A stretch of DNA of 64,000 nucleotides from Pseudeuparius sepicola (GCA_963920635.1 OY987307.1:3410001-3474000), one strand, 5' to 3'; positions 1 through 11,164 are shown, counted from the first letter of the stretch. Made by a program: numbers and translations. The notes: generated by a model not told the origin, from the letters alone.

Positions 1-874
1 CATCTACTGGATGACAGATTATTGTATTATTAACTGTCAATAAGATTTTCTTTTCCATGGCACACTTATCTTCACCAGTACGGCGATGCAGAAAGGACAT
101 TAGTATTTTGCCGATGGATTTTGTAGTCAAAGGAAATAAGACAATTTTTAAATAACATTTTATGGGCGGAAGAATCATGTTTTACTCGTCGTGGTATAAT
201 TTAGAATTCTACAAATTTAGAATTATAAAAATTATTAAGAAATAATACAGATTTGATAAAAATGTTAAAATGATAATAAAGTAATGTACCTCAAACCAAG
301 TGCCAGTTTATTTTTAAAATTGTTTTCATAAAATTAAAAATAAAATAGCTGAATCCGATAAGTGTTCCATAATTAATTTCTGTTATTTGCGATATTTATC
401 AATAATCTTAGAAAACACATTTTTAGGCAAAAAAGGCTGAGATGGAAACGAAATAATTTATTTACTACACAACCGTGGCAGATACAAAAAAATGTCAAGA
501 TACACTTTTTGTAGAGAATTGAAAGAACTTTACGAAAAAAAAAAATTACGTTGATGTGAGACAGGTCCGTACTAATTACTTTTTAAATTTAGTGATAGTG
601 AAAACCCATAACTCCACCACACTGGTTATTTCAGGACCTTCATATTATCACTAAATATCGTAGTCAAAAAGGTGTTACTACATATCAAATTTGGTTTAAA
701 TATCTCCACTGGTTCGGACAGTGTAAAAAATACTTCATATTTTTTCCAACACTTCAACGCCCTGTATCTCGGAAACTAAGCTTTCCCCGATATATGTTGA
801 TATAAAATTTTCATTTTAGATTATCTTTTTCTATCTAATGTTAAAGTCCTACCACATAAAAGTGAACCACCCTG
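1..874 (-). mobile_element. Mariner-like element arm (partial, cut by window start)
   Basis: This is a second copy of the left arm of the mariner-like element at 21582-24231, in the opposite orientation. Positions 1-200 match the reverse complement of about 22255-22455, including a piece of transposase coding sequence. The rest matches the long terminal inverted repeat and ends in ACCACCCTG at 874, followed by TATA. It has no complete ORF. Because the same fused junction between arm and transposase fragment appears in both copies, the rearranged form has probably transposed or been duplicated. The other end lies before the window. Confidence 0.8.
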
Positions 875-1104
875 TATAATTTCTCCCCCAACCAGCACCT
901 TTATATCTCGCCCTAACATATATCTTTTTACGGAATTCACAGTTTCATATTTTTCTCTGGAGACATGTTTGTGTTTTCTTCTAAGTTTGTGTGACTAACT
1001 TATCTATATCAGTGTAGTTAAAGGAAAAAAATATTGTTTCAATTAAAAGTTCTTAATACTGTGTCAGTACTGTTTTATTTGAATATCTCATTTTGAGATT
1101 TTTG

Positions 1105-1340
1105 GCACTTAGACCCTTTAGAATTTATAGTCTTCGTTTGTCAAAAATATCATAAATTTTGTCGTAGAATAAAGAGCAAGCATTGTCAATAGAATTTTCT
1201 CTTGATCCCATCCCATTAAATCATAAATTAGATTATAGTTAGCTTTCCTAAAATTATAATGGCCTACAAGATCAGAGATAAGCCTGTTTTCCGAAGTAGC
1301 GTGATTTTTTATTGTAACTGGGAGAGCGGGATGGTGCTGT
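1105..1340 (-). pseudogene. LINE fragment (endonuclease/RT linker, Jockey/CR1-like)
   Basis: Read on the minus strand, this stretch gives a degenerate peptide containing YNFRKANY, then IDNACSLFYDKIYDIFDK, preceded by a HHPALPVTI-like string. That pattern is typical of the region between the endonuclease and reverse transcriptase domains of Jockey/CR1-type LINEs. It is too short and broken to encode anything now. It may come from the same broad group as the LINE at 28135-29989, but the two fragments cover different parts, so this cannot be tested here. Confidence 0.55.
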
Positions 1341-1424
1341 GATACTTTTTGTGATACCTCACTTTTCTTAACTTAACTTAATTATAGTTTTTTTTAAATT
1401 GCTGCTATATCAGTGATTTGAGGT

Positions 1425-1530
1425 ATGTCCAAAACTAGAGTCTGCGTACACACCCTTTTATTGGAATCAATGATGAATAGCTTCACTTGTAGTATGTAGT
1501 AGGTATATTTATGCAACCAGCATCACATAT
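1425..1530 (+). repeat. Inverted-repeat partner of 11165-11280
   Basis: About 100 bases here match the reverse complement of 11165-11280. Shared strings include TTGGAATCAATGATGAA and GCAACCAGCATCACAT. The two arms flank Harbinger 1 almost symmetrically, which suggests Harbinger 1 inserted into an older foldback element. Outer ends are not clear. Confidence 0.55.
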
Positions 1531-1551
1531 GCGATGTAGCGTATACGACAA

Positions 1552-1705
1552 ACATTGAGTTTAATTAATCCAGGTATTAAAATAATGATCACGTTATAAT
1601 TGGAATAGCTTTGAAAAAAAAAAGAGAGAAAAATGCATAGTCCAGAATCGTATTAATTTTTTTCTTAGTAAATGTGCATTTTAGCGTCTAAAGCGAGACT
1701 TCTAA
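1552..1705 (+). repeat. Partial copy of foldback element D
   Basis: This stretch matches about 27398-27545 inside the foldback at 26707-27945. Shared strings include TTAATTAATCCAG, AGAAAAATGCAT and TTCTTAGTAAATGTGCATTT. It is a diverged fragment with no ORF. The rest of 1341-2138 is AT-rich sequence in which I see no gene. Confidence 0.6.
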
Positions 1706-2532
1706 AATCCATAGGTAATACAAATTATTTTCTTTCTAGATAATCTCATTATTGACATATTGATGAAAAACATAGAATTTTACAAATTATTCAAGAAAAC
1801 CTTGCTAATGTTCATTCCCTTGAAGAAATTGAGTCTATTAAAAAATAATAGCACCAAAGAATAAAAAAGTGTTAGACAAGTGTCCTCGGCAAAAAATACA
1901 TCAGTCAATAAAAACATACGAGCCCCAAAGACGTTTGTTCTCAACAAAAAAAAAGTAAAAAAAGTAAAAGAAACCATGCCTAAACCCTCAAAGGACGAAT
2001 GTGACACTTTAATAACATGTAAATTTTCACTAATACCTCTCAAACATATTATGTGTTCTGTAAATTAAGTAACACACAGACTTTCGCAGCATCGCATCTT
2101 GCATCACAAGTTTTTTTATCTTATTCGTGCAACTGAAAAGCTTTGGTTTCCTCGGAAGCGGTGCCGTAATATGGCGGGCGTAAAATGACGGTGGGTGACG
2201 TCACAAAAAACGGTGTATATGTAAACCATTTGAAGTGGTTTCCAAAAGAGCGGTGACGCGCATCGTAACGTAATAAAGCGGTACTGTCTTAAATGCTAGC
2301 GGTGGACGTGACGGCGCGAATAGTTCTTGCACGTTTTTCTACGGCGTCTGTTGTGTAGCGGCGAGTATCCGATGTGAATTATTTTAGTATTGGTGAAAAT
2401 AAGAAATTTGAAATAATATTATTCTTTATATGTTTAGGTAAGTTTCAATAATATATGCTCTAATAATAAAGAATAAAAGTTTTATTTTCTGCAATATCAG
2501 AATTCTAGGTTATACATACATAAATTCTAAAA

Positions 2533-5500
2533 ATGTGTTCTAATAAAGATCAGAGTATTGCCTGGTCATATGAACATGATGAAGTGCTAATTGACTTTGT
2601 CAAAACACATGGATGCTTATACAATGTTCAACTGAAGGAATATCGCAATGCCCAATTAAAACAACGATTATGGAACGAGATCGGAGACATTCTAAAAAAA
2701 AAAGGTAAAAAATGTAATTTTTAAAGATCGAACATTTAGTTTTGTCTGTAATGTGTTTCTTGCCACTCCACAGCGCCTATACCATTAAAATATGACTTAA
2801 ATATTTCACGAATTTGCAAAGGTGCTTTCGCTGCACGTACGTTATTTTGAGTTAAAGATACAAAATTTTGGGTGGGTAGAAATTGTTCATTGTCATTGTT
2901 AACCTGCGTGGGAGGCGGTATATTTGCGCCTCTTAATATATTATGTAATATACATGCGCAGGTAACTATTTTGTCAGTAACTTCTGGTGTAGTTGCAATT
3001 GGCTGGAAAAATATTCTGAAATAAGAACACATAATACCAAAAGTGTTCTCTGTTGTCCTTCGTGCGCGAGAAAGTCGATAATTGTAAATAGCCTTAGATT
3101 TATCAATTACTGATTGCCTTCTTGGATAAGGTTTCAGCAGGTGCTCATGCAAAGCAAAAGCCTCATCCCCCACCAGCACGTTAGGCACAGTTACATTCAT
3201 ACCAGGTAATGATCGTGGTGCTGGAAATTTAAACTCATTACTCAGTATTTGCTTGCCAAACTTGCTCTTCAAAAATATCCCTGTAAAATATTTCAATTTT
3301 ATCAAATAGCTTTCAATTTTAACAAATAGCTTTACTAATCAATGCACTAATAAACATTTAAAATTACCTGCGTCCCCTTCTCTGCCATACGATCCTATGT
3401 CAACTGCCGTGAATTTGCAATCTGCGTCAACAATTGCTAACAGAACTATTGAGTAAAATTCTTTATAATTAAAGAATAATGACCCGGTGTTTTTAGGCGC
3501 TTTCAAGCGTATGTGCTTGCCATCTATGGCTCCCACACAGTTTGGAAAATTCCATTGTGACATAAAATTGTTAGATATCTGTAGCAGTCGTTCCTGCGTT
3601 GGCTGTGGTAGCGCTATTTCAAGCATTTTATTAATAATACTAGTTGCAACGTGGTTTATTATGGAAGAAATCCACGAATGAGATATTCTGAATTGAAACG
3701 CTAAAGACCTGAAAGATTCTCCTGTAGCTAGGAACCTAAAACACAAAGAAATCAAGTTTGAATGCGCCTGAATCGTTATGTTATTTTTATATTTTATAAT
3801 TAGTTTTTGTTGGTATTAGGTGTCGAATGTAGTAAACGATGGTCATACGTCCGCGACTACTACATACGACGAAGAGGAAAGCCACCAACTGGTTCTCCTG
3901 GCGAAGCAACCAAAAAACGGTCGGAACAATTATCATTTTTAGACAGTTGTTCTTCAGGGAAACGAAGGTTTTATTTTAAAGATTACTCTTAACAAAAATT
4001 AATACAATGTATGCAGTGGTTTAGAGTTGTTAGTGAAGGGAATGAAGTCCCAGTGCGGGAGTTCGTGCGACATCGACAAAGATCGGAGGATACCGTCCGG
4101 ATGTCGGACCACTCCGCTGGGCGCGGCTGAGAACCGAGAGGACGAAGGTCCGCTCCGCCCGGCGCGGTTGACCGAAGGCCAAGGGAGTCTTGTCCGAGCG
4201 TTCGTCGAGGGAGGACCGCGGGACTCGCACTCCCGAGTTTCATACACGCTCCGCCCACTCCATGCGCAGAAGAATATTAGATCGACGGTAAAGCTGTATA
4301 GCTGTTCGAATAAAGTTAAAGTGAACCCCATCCGGCGTCGTCATTGAACTCCGACCCCAATATTGAGCCCACACCCACGAGATTTCGGTTTCCGTAGTAA
4401 AAGCGGAACCACCACAAATTGGCGCCCAACTCGAGGCTTGAGGAAGATCGGAGGCTGGCGCTGCGACGGGGGAATGAGTCGTCTGCACTGCGACGGGGGA
4501 AGTGAGTCGTCTGCACTGCGACGGGAGAATTGAGTTGTCTGCGTCTGCACTGCGACAAGGGAATTAAGTTGTCCGCACTGCGACGAGGAAGCTGAAAGGG
4601 TGAGAAATACGTTTCTTCTTTCGACGTGGAGGACTTGTTTGTAGAAACATTCAAAGTTATAAATTTTCCGTTATATTACGAACTTTTAAGAAAAGACTGA
4701 AGCATTTTCGCTTGACATTTTCGAACCTAATTTAGTTATCAAACACTACGTTCTTATAGCCAATGTACCGGCTGAAATAGTACCTAGTTGTAGGTTAGAT
4801 TTAGAATTTATGAAGTGCACCTTGTGCGATAAAATGGGTCCGAAGACCAAAAGTAAGAAAGGTCAGGAAGATCCTACCGCCGATATCGATATGGAAGAGT
4901 TCATGCGCCAAGTCACTGTAGGCATGCGCGAACTCAAATCGACAATAAATGTTTTAGCTAATAGTGTAAAAGAAATTGATGAACGCACTCGTGTTCCTCA
5001 GGAATATTTAAATCCAAATAGTAACAATGTTACTCCATTTTTTGTCACGGTACCACCAGCCGAAAATAATGTAAACAATTCCATGAATAATGTTCAAAAT
5101 GTGCCGTATAATGGTAGCTTGTTGTCTGTTCAGTCAGGAGATAAATCGTATATTTTAATGTGGAAAGAATTGGGGGGTGGCAATCTCACTTTTTCCCCAC
5201 ACTCAAAAATTCACCCAATGGTGTTCTTAAAAAAGTTAAATACACTTTTTACAGAGGCCGGCGTCCCTGAAAGTGCTAAGAAGGGCCTTGCGCTATCATG
5301 TTTGAGAGGAGGTGCTGTAGAGTGGGCTTCCATAAAGGAAGATGCCTTTGACACTTACAGTGATTTTGTTGTAGCTTTTAAAAACAGGTTTTGGGGTGTT
5401 GAGAAAGAACGCGACCTATACTTAACCTTGTCATATGGCAGATTTGAAGGTGGAAGTAGGGCCGAATATTTTTTAAATTTGGTTAACCAGGCGAGGTTCC

Positions 5501-8500
5501 TGCCAAATTCTATTCCGGAAAACAAGCTCATAGAAATGGTTTCCAGACATTTTCCGTCAGAAATAGAAAGGGGCATTATTACTAACGGATTTTCGACAAT
5601 CGACGATGTCGAAAATTATTTACAAAAAATAGATGAAACCTATAGGACAAACGATCCATCGGTGATCGCTCGATCGGGTTTAGATGCGCAGGCGCGTGCA
5701 AATAGAATCTCTCCGGCGAATATTCGTGCTGAAATGCAGGCAAATAGAAATAATTCAAGTCAGTATACTCAGCAATCCTCTTGGAGAAATGTGTCGGGTA
5801 ATCAAGGTCAGGGTCGAGATCAAAATTCTCGGGAAAATTCTCGACAAAACCCTGGTAATAATTCGAGTCAAAACGCGAATATAAATCATATGGTGGCTTT
5901 CGATAGTGATCCGGCAGATTTGCTAACCGACTCAGAAGACGATGAGGTGGAAGAAAGCGAGCGAGCTTCACCGAAATTCGATGCGAAATTGATAGGTAAA
6001 AATACAGAAGTGGATACCAAAATTTTACTGGATAGCGGTTCGGACGTATGCGCTATATCGGTAGTATATTTTGATAGTATACAGGGGGAACTCAAAAATA
6101 TCCCTATATTACCTCTAACGAATACCGCCATTGCTGTCGCTGTGGGGGGTAAAACGCAAAGAGTAAAGCACCAAATATTGCTTACAGTAAGTATTAGCAA
6201 TACTTATTTGGATGTAACTTGCTTAGTCGTTCCTAATTTAAATTGTGATTTGTTATTCGGCGCAAATTGGATGATTCGCCACAAAGCCAATGTATGTTTT
6301 GAATATTTCATTTTGACTTTTAAAACAAAGGTTGAAAATAAAGTTATCAGCTGTCCGATCACGGTCGAAGTTGTTAAGGCTGACTTTCATGTCAACTTGT
6401 GTAAGCGTGAGGAACAGATTGATGGAAATGATGTTTTCGTGACAAGTGAATATCAAAGGGTTCCGGAGAAGCACCGATATGGGGATAACGATTTTAAATC
6501 GACGGTTAGTGCCTCCAATCTTGGGTCAAATGATAAGGTTAAACTTTACCAAATTTTGAACGAAAATAGAAATGTTTTCTCAGAATGCCCTGGTTTAGTA
6601 AAAAATTATGAGCATGAATTGGAACTCACAAATTATGAGCCTTTTAATGCGCCAACATATCCGATCCCGTTAATCTATCGCGATCACGTTAAAACCCAGA
6701 TAAACGATATGCTCGAAGAGGGTATTATTAGTAAGGAGAAAACTGATTTTTTGTCGCCATTGGTATGCGTAACAAAAAAGGATAAATCGGTACGTATATG
6801 CCTCGATTGCAGATTACTAAATTCTCGAATCCGGCAAGATTATGTAGCCCCGCCTGATCCTAATGACATTTTGTTAAATTTCAAAAAAGGGCAAGTATTG
6901 AGCACGATTGACTTAACGGCGGCGTACTGGCAAATTAGTATAAAGCCTGAGCATACTAGATATGTGGGATTTTTCTTCGGGGGTGAAACTTTCACGTTCC
7001 AAAGGTTGCCTTTCGGCCTGAGCACGTCTATGGCGGGTCTCATAAGGTGTCTTACTTTAGTTCTAGGAAATGAATGTTCTTCGTTTGCGTATGTATACGT
7101 GGACGATCTGCTCGTGTATTCTGATAGTCTGGAAGAACATTTTGTTCATTTGAAAACGATTTTTAAAAAGTTAGGAGATGCTGGGTTCACGGTAAAGCTC
7201 AGAAAGTCTCAATTTATTCGCGCGGAAGTAAATTTTTTGGGCCACGTAGTCTCGTCCCAAGGCATAACCCTGGATAAAAAACGTGTTGAGTGCATCCAGA
7301 ACTTTCCTACCCCTAGGAATATTAAAGAGCTGCGAAGCTTTCTAGGGCTAGTTAACTACGAAAGGAGGTTTTGCCGTAATTATTCGGAACTTACGGTACC
7401 TTTGTTAAAATTATTAAAGAAGGGGGTAAAATGGCATTGGGCTATTGATGAAAATAACGCGTTTCTGGCCATAAAAAAAGCTTACCTAAATGTTACGATG
7501 GTTAGTCACCCAGATCTCGATCGTACGTTTTATATTCAATGTGACAGCTCGGACTATGCTATGGGGGGGTTGTTATACCAGATATCGGACTCAGACGATA
7601 AGCTGGTCATTGCATTCACAGGCGCGACTTTAAAAGGGAGTCAGCTCAACTATACAACGACGGAAAAAGAGGCCCTGGCGGTAATACACTGCTTGAAACA
7701 GTGGCACACTCTAGTGCTAGGGCGCGATCTCGTGATTCTTTCGGATCATAAATCTTTAAGTTTTTTGCTTTCTTGTAAGCTTCGGTCGGCTAGACTGTCT
7801 CGTTGGATAATGTTTCTGCAAGAATTCAATTTTAAAATCATTCACTGTAAGGGCGCGGAAAATGTTACAGCTGACGTCTTGTCGCGTTTTCCTCCGAAAA
7901 CAGAATTGGTAGTTAGACCAGATTATTCTAATATTGATATTTCGCTAGTTAAATTGACCGGTGATTCTAAGCGTTTTCGACAAATTTGCGAAGGTTTACG
8001 GCGCGACCAACATGACGAAAAATGGATCGCGGATAAAATTAAGTTTCTAGAAGAAGTGGAGAAGCAACCTAAAGTTTTTACCGTAAAGGAACTGGCCATC
8101 TTGGAGTGGTTCATAGTTTACGAAGGGGTATTGTTCAAGAGAGGCGACGTGAGTAATCCGGGGTTTAAGTTATGCGTCCCATCTCGACAAATTAAAGAGT
8201 TGGTAGAAGCCCAACATGAGCGGTTAGGTCATTTTGGAAAGAATAAGACGTATTTACACATGCGGTCGACGTTTTATTGGCCAAGAATGCAACGTCATAT
8301 GCGCGTGATGGTGGCCGCTTGCGACCTTTGCCAGAGGGTAAAAACCTCTCCTACTTGCCGTGGGGAAATGCATTCTATAATTCCTCGTCATCCGGGTGAG
8401 TTGGTGTGTCTTGATCTCATTGGTCCACTGCCAGAAGGGCGGGCCAAAGTCACGCAGTTATTGGTTATTGTTGATTCATTTACCAAATACGTGAAGTTAT

Positions 8501-10356
8501 ATGCGCTGCGACGCGCTACCACGGCGGCAATTTTGAACAGGCTGTTTAAAAATTATGTGCCACAGGTGCAAAAACCGGAATGTGTGTTGAGCGATAACGG
8601 CACACAATTCGCTAGTCGAAAATGGGTGAACGGTCTAGAACGCGAAGGTATAAAGACTAAATTCACGTCTGTTTATTTTCCCCAAGGGAACGTCACTGAA
8701 CGATATAATAAGGAAGTAGGGCGATTGTTGCGGACTTATTGCGCCGATCAACATACAAAATGGCCAAACGTATTGTCCTTCGTAGAAGAATGTCTTAACA
8801 ATGTCGTGAACCTAGACACAGGTTATTCTGCTAATTATTTGCAATTGGGTAAGGCTGAGGCCAATCCTATAGGAAAATACGTGCAATTCCCGGAAAACCC
8901 GGATAAATCGCTTCCGAAGGAAAGTGTCTGGGAACTAGCGCGACAAAATTTGATTACCAAAGCCCAAAGGCGAGCTGAAAAGCATGATAAGGGAATCCAG
9001 CCTGTTTCTTTTGCTTTAGGAGATGCTGTTCTTATTCGAACCCATTATCAATCTTCAGCAGAAAATAAAACAATTAAAAAATTATTTCATTTATATCAGA
9101 GTCCTTTTTATGTACTCCAAAGAACTGGACCAAACTCATATCTGATTGGGGAAAAAGGGGGTGTTCCACACTCGCGTCAGAACGTGGTCAAAATGAAGCC
9201 TTATAAAACCATTCCCGAATCTTTTCCATAAGAGAGAGGGTCAAAGTTATGTTTAGTTAATTAGCTGTAGTTTATTTAGGTTAAGACACTTAAATTTAAG
9301 GTATTCATGTATACTTCTACTTAGATTTAAGTGGGGGGGTAGTGCAGTGGTTTAGAGTTGTTAGTGAAGGGAATGAAGTCCCAGTGCGGGAGTTCGTGCG
9401 ACATCGACAAAGATCGGAGGATACCGTCCGGATGTCGGACCACTCCGCTGGGCGCGGCTGAGAACCGAGAGGACGAAGGTCCGCTCCGCCCGGCGCGGTT
9501 GACCGAAGGCCAAGGGAGTCTTGTCCGAGCGTTCGTCGAGGGAGGACCGCGGGACTCGCACTCCCGAGTTTCATACACGCTCCGCCCACTCCATGCGCAG
9601 AAGAATATTAGATCGACGGTAAAGCTGTATAGCTGTTCGAATAAAGTTAAAGTGAACCCCATCCGGCGTCGTCATTGAACTCCGACCCCAATATTGAGCC
9701 CACACCCACGAGATTTCGGTTTCCGTAGTAAAAGCGGAACCACCACATGTAATGTTATTTGTAGTACTATTAGCAACATCAATGATGAAGGAAGTAGTAT
9801 TAATGTCAGCGAAGACGAATTTCTGTCCGAAACTGTTATCAACGCAAATGAAGATGAAGAGGAATCAGGGCTATCGAATGACGATTTTCTTGATAGTGTA
9901 CAAGAGCAAACTATTAAAACGCCTGAAAATATAAATTATGCACGAGGTGTGAAAAGAAAATATTCAACTCCGAAATCGAAAAATTCTGAGGAGAGAATAG
10001 CGCTGCTCCGAGAAATTGCTGGAAGAACGCGCGAACCAGCTGTTGAACAGGATGTCAACGATCTATTTTTTGCCTCAATGGCAAAATCTGTTAAGAAATT
10101 GCCAGAAGTGACTCAAGCCAAGTTAAGACTACAAATTGGCAGCATCGTTGGCACCGCTGAAATCGAGTTTATGTCGCGTACAACAAGTCGGCCTTCATCT
10201 GCATCAAGTTATGCAACCTCTGTTAGCTCTAATGACAACTCACAAAGATCGCATTTATTTCAACTTCCTTTGGACTCTTATCCAAATACACAGCCACCAA
10301 GAAATGAAGAGCTTGGTTATAACGATTATAATGATTCATCATTCAGTCAATTATAA
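2533..10356 (+). CDS. MADF-BESS accessory protein of Harbinger 1 (three exons)
   Basis: This is the DNA-binding partner protein that PIF/Harbinger elements encode beside the transposase; related Myb/MADF-like partners help bring the transposase to the nucleus and to the element ends. The inferred exons are 2533-2704, 3820-3967 and 9765-10356. Splice sites fit GT/AG and the phases agree (172 + 148 bases, then one base completes a codon). Exons 1-2 give the MADF domain (SIAWSYEHDEVLIDFVK, then KRWSYVRDYY). Exon 3 gives an acidic linker and a BESS motif (FFASMAKSVKKLPEV). The last intron, about 60 bases originally, now holds the whole Gypsy element, so correct expression requires splicing out 5.8 kb. 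Reading frames are otherwise open. Confidence 0.75.
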
Positions 10357-10864
10357 ATAATACATTTTGTATAAAAACAATAAAAACATAAAAAGTTACA
10401 GGTATTTGTAGTTTAGTAATAAATATAACTTCTGCAAAATCTCTATATGCAAAGAAAGCATTAATATGTTTGTAACCCCGCATTCTAAATTATCATATAA
10501 ATATACGTATGGTTCTCTTGTCTCGGTGAAACTTAAAACCAGTGAAAAATACGCAACTTACCTTAAGAAAACGCATAATTTCTGCTCGGGCGATATGGGT
10601 TTAGGGATTCGATTTGTTGGCATCAAAGATATATCCTCTTTTATATAATTTAGGACATAATCGAAAAGTACGGGAGTCAAGCGAAAGTATTCTCTAAATT
10701 TTTCACTATTATGATGTAGGTGTCGACACACTAACATTTGGTAAGCACCTTCTTCTTCACGTTTTTTAAATAATTGGGATTCAGATTCTCTTTGATGAAT
10801 TTCCTCTTCTGATGACGAAGATTCATCATCCAAAAAAACTATAAGTGCGATGTCGAGATCATCC
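2736..10864 (-). CDS. Harbinger 1 DDE transposase (three exons)
   Basis: This is a PIF/Harbinger-type transposase (DDE_Tnp_4 family) that would cut and rejoin the element at 3-bp targets. Inferred exons, in coding order, are about 10864-10562, 3735-3368 and 3280-2736. The junction between exons 1 and 2 restores the family motif FLATGES in phase. Catalytic positions seen are D in GAIDGKH, D in VGDEAF and E in RTTENTFG. The start is uncertain: I prefer the Met at 10864 (MDDLDIALIV), although an open frame extends to 11013. Intron 1 contains MADF exons 2 and 3 of the opposite gene plus the Gypsy insertion. No internal stop was found, but a 6.8-kb intron makes expression doubtful. Confidence 0.75.
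4012..4416 (+). repeat. 5' LTR of Gypsy 1
   Basis: The LTR starts TGCAGTGG and ends CACCACA, with the expected TG...CA ends. It is markedly GC-richer than its surroundings. Open frames seen inside it on both strands occur identically in both LTRs and have no domain, so I treat them as chance. An AATAAA lies near 4309, within TCGAATAAAG. Confidence 0.95.
4420..4430 (+). other. Primer-binding site of Gypsy 1
   Basis: TGGCGCCCAAC begins three bases after the 5' LTR. The leading TGG pairs with the CCA end of a tRNA, and the core resembles sites used by tRNA-Lys-type primers. The tRNA assignment is inferred, not tested. Confidence 0.75.
4461..4590 (+). repeat. Tandem repeat in the Gypsy 1 leader
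   Basis: About five imperfect copies of a ~28-bp unit based on CTGCGACGGG...GAGTCGTCTGCA lie between the primer-binding site and gag. The position is that of an untranslated leader, so roles in packaging or translation are possible but unproven. Confidence 0.8.
4810..9231 (+). CDS. Gag-Pol polyprotein of Gypsy 1
   Basis: This intact 1473-residue polyprotein provides the particle protein and replication enzymes of the retrotransposon. Order: Gag (about 115-290), with an N/Q/S-rich tail at 290-360 and no CCHC zinc knuckle; aspartic protease with LLDSGSD near 406; reverse transcriptase with YVDD near 763-766; RNase H with D912, E954 and D979; integrase zinc finger (H1136, H1141, C1171, C1174); and integrase core D1202, D1262, E1298. 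Gag and Pol share one frame, so no frameshift is needed, unlike Gypsy 2. The start at 4810 is the first Met; a second Met nine residues in (MGPKTKSKK) is an equal candidate. Stop is about 110 bases before the 3' LTR, leaving no room for env. Confidence 0.95.
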   Translation: MKCTLCDKMGPKTKSKKGQEDPTADIDMEEFMRQVTVGMRELKSTINVLANSVKEIDERTRVPQEYLNPNSNNVTPFFVTVPPAENNVNNSMNNVQNVPYNGSLLSVQSGDKSYILMWKELGGGNLTFSPHSKIHPMVFLKKLNTLFTEAGVPESAKKGLALSCLRGGAVEWASIKEDAFDTYSDFVVAFKNRFWGVEKERDLYLTLSYGRFEGGSRAEYFLNLVNQARFLPNSIPENKLIEMVSRHFPSEIERGIITNGFSTIDDVENYLQKIDETYRTNDPSVIARSGLDAQARANRISPANIRAEMQANRNNSSQYTQQSSWRNVSGNQGQGRDQNSRENSRQNPGNNSSQNANINHMVAFDSDPADLLTDSEDDEVEESERASPKFDAKLIGKNTEVDTKILLDSGSDVCAISVVYFDSIQGELKNIPILPLTNTAIAVAVGGKTQRVKHQILLTVSISNTYLDVTCLVVPNLNCDLLFGANWMIRHKANVCFEYFILTFKTKVENKVISCPITVEVVKADFHVNLCKREEQIDGNDVFVTSEYQRVPEKHRYGDNDFKSTVSASNLGSNDKVKLYQILNENRNVFSECPGLVKNYEHELELTNYEPFNAPTYPIPLIYRDHVKTQINDMLEEGIISKEKTDFLSPLVCVTKKDKSVRICLDCRLLNSRIRQDYVAPPDPNDILLNFKKGQVLSTIDLTAAYWQISIKPEHTRYVGFFFGGETFTFQRLPFGLSTSMAGLIRCLTLVLGNECSSFAYVYVDDLLVYSDSLEEHFVHLKTIFKKLGDAGFTVKLRKSQFIRAEVNFLGHVVSSQGITLDKKRVECIQNFPTPRNIKELRSFLGLVNYERRFCRNYSELTVPLLKLLKKGVKWHWAIDENNAFLAIKKAYLNVTMVSHPDLDRTFYIQCDSSDYAMGGLLYQISDSDDKLVIAFTGATLKGSQLNYTTTEKEALAVIHCLKQWHTLVLGRDLVILSDHKSLSFLLSCKLRSARLSRWIMFLQEFNFKIIHCKGAENVTADVLSRFPPKTELVVRPDYSNIDISLVKLTGDSKRFRQICEGLRRDQHDEKWIADKIKFLEEVEKQPKVFTVKELAILEWFIVYEGVLFKRGDVSNPGFKLCVPSRQIKELVEAQHERLGHFGKNKTYLHMRSTFYWPRMQRHMRVMVAACDLCQRVKTSPTCRGEMHSIIPRHPGELVCLDLIGPLPEGRAKVTQLLVIVDSFTKYVKLYALRRATTAAILNRLFKNYVPQVQKPECVLSDNGTQFASRKWVNGLEREGIKTKFTSVYFPQGNVTERYNKEVGRLLRTYCADQHTKWPNVLSFVEECLNNVVNLDTGYSANYLQLGKAEANPIGKYVQFPENPDKSLPKESVWELARQNLITKAQRRAEKHDKGIQPVSFALGDAVLIRTHYQSSAENKTIKKLFHLYQSPFYVLQRTGPNSYLIGEKGGVPHSRQNVVKMKPYKTIPESFP
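9343..9747 (+). repeat. 3' LTR of Gypsy 1
   Basis: This 405-bp LTR matches the 5' LTR at every base I compared, at a constant offset of 5331. It follows the purine tract at about 9329-9340 and is followed by the TGTA target duplication, then directly by the intron end and exon 3 of the MADF gene. Confidence 0.95.
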
Positions 10865-11164
10865 ATATCGACAATTTCAAAGTTTTGTGTTATTATCGTA
10901 GACAAGAGACGACAAACATTATATGTGTTCCGTTGCGCGTTTTCTGACTTTACACAGCGGTCTACCGCTTTTAATCGCCGGCAAATTGTCCACCGTTTTG
11001 TGACGTCACCCACCGTAGTTTTACGCCCGCTATATTACGGCGCCGCTTCCGAGGAAACCAAAGCTTAAATCATTTAACCTTATGCCTTATGAAATAAAAA
11101 AAATCAAACATGGTTCATGACAATTTTTAATACTTCAAGCTTTTGCCTCCAATTTTGCCTTTGT

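Larger units (their letters stand above)
4012..9747 (+). mobile_element. Ty3/Gypsy LTR retrotransposon 1 (complete, young)
   Basis: This is a complete 5736-bp element with two 405-bp LTRs that look identical by eye. A 4-bp target duplication TGTA flanks it (4008-4011 and 9748-9751). A primer-binding site TGGCGCCCAAC lies at 4420-4430. A purine tract (AAGTGGGGGGG) precedes the 3' LTR. One uninterrupted Gag-Pol ORF fills the centre and there is no env. The identical LTRs and intact ORF indicate a recent, possibly still mobile insertion. It sits in an intron of the MADF gene of Harbinger 1. Confidence 0.95.
2139..11065. mobile_element. PIF/Harbinger transposon 1, split by a Gypsy insertion
   Basis: The terminal inverted repeats start AGCTTTGGTTTCCTCGGAAG at the left end and mirror this at the right end (about 10995-11065), with a shared inner block TGACGTCAC. 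The flanking 3-bp sites are AAA on the left and TAA on the right, one mismatch from a clean TWA-type duplication. It carries a MADF-BESS gene on the plus strand and a DDE transposase on the minus strand, the usual gene pair of this superfamily. The Gypsy element at 4012-9747 lies inside. Without it the transposon would be about 3.2 kb. Confidence 0.85.

Noticed and set aside
1880..2068. 62-codon basic ORF (and an 87-codon frame opposite)
   Set aside because: Low-complexity lysine-rich sequence with no recognisable domain, splice context or conservation evidence.
4027..4347. 106-codon ORF and overlapping frames inside the Gypsy 1 LTR, repeated at 9358-9678
   Set aside because: They lie wholly in GC-rich LTR sequence, occur in several frames at once on both strands, and have no domain. 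The identity of the two copies only reflects LTR identity.
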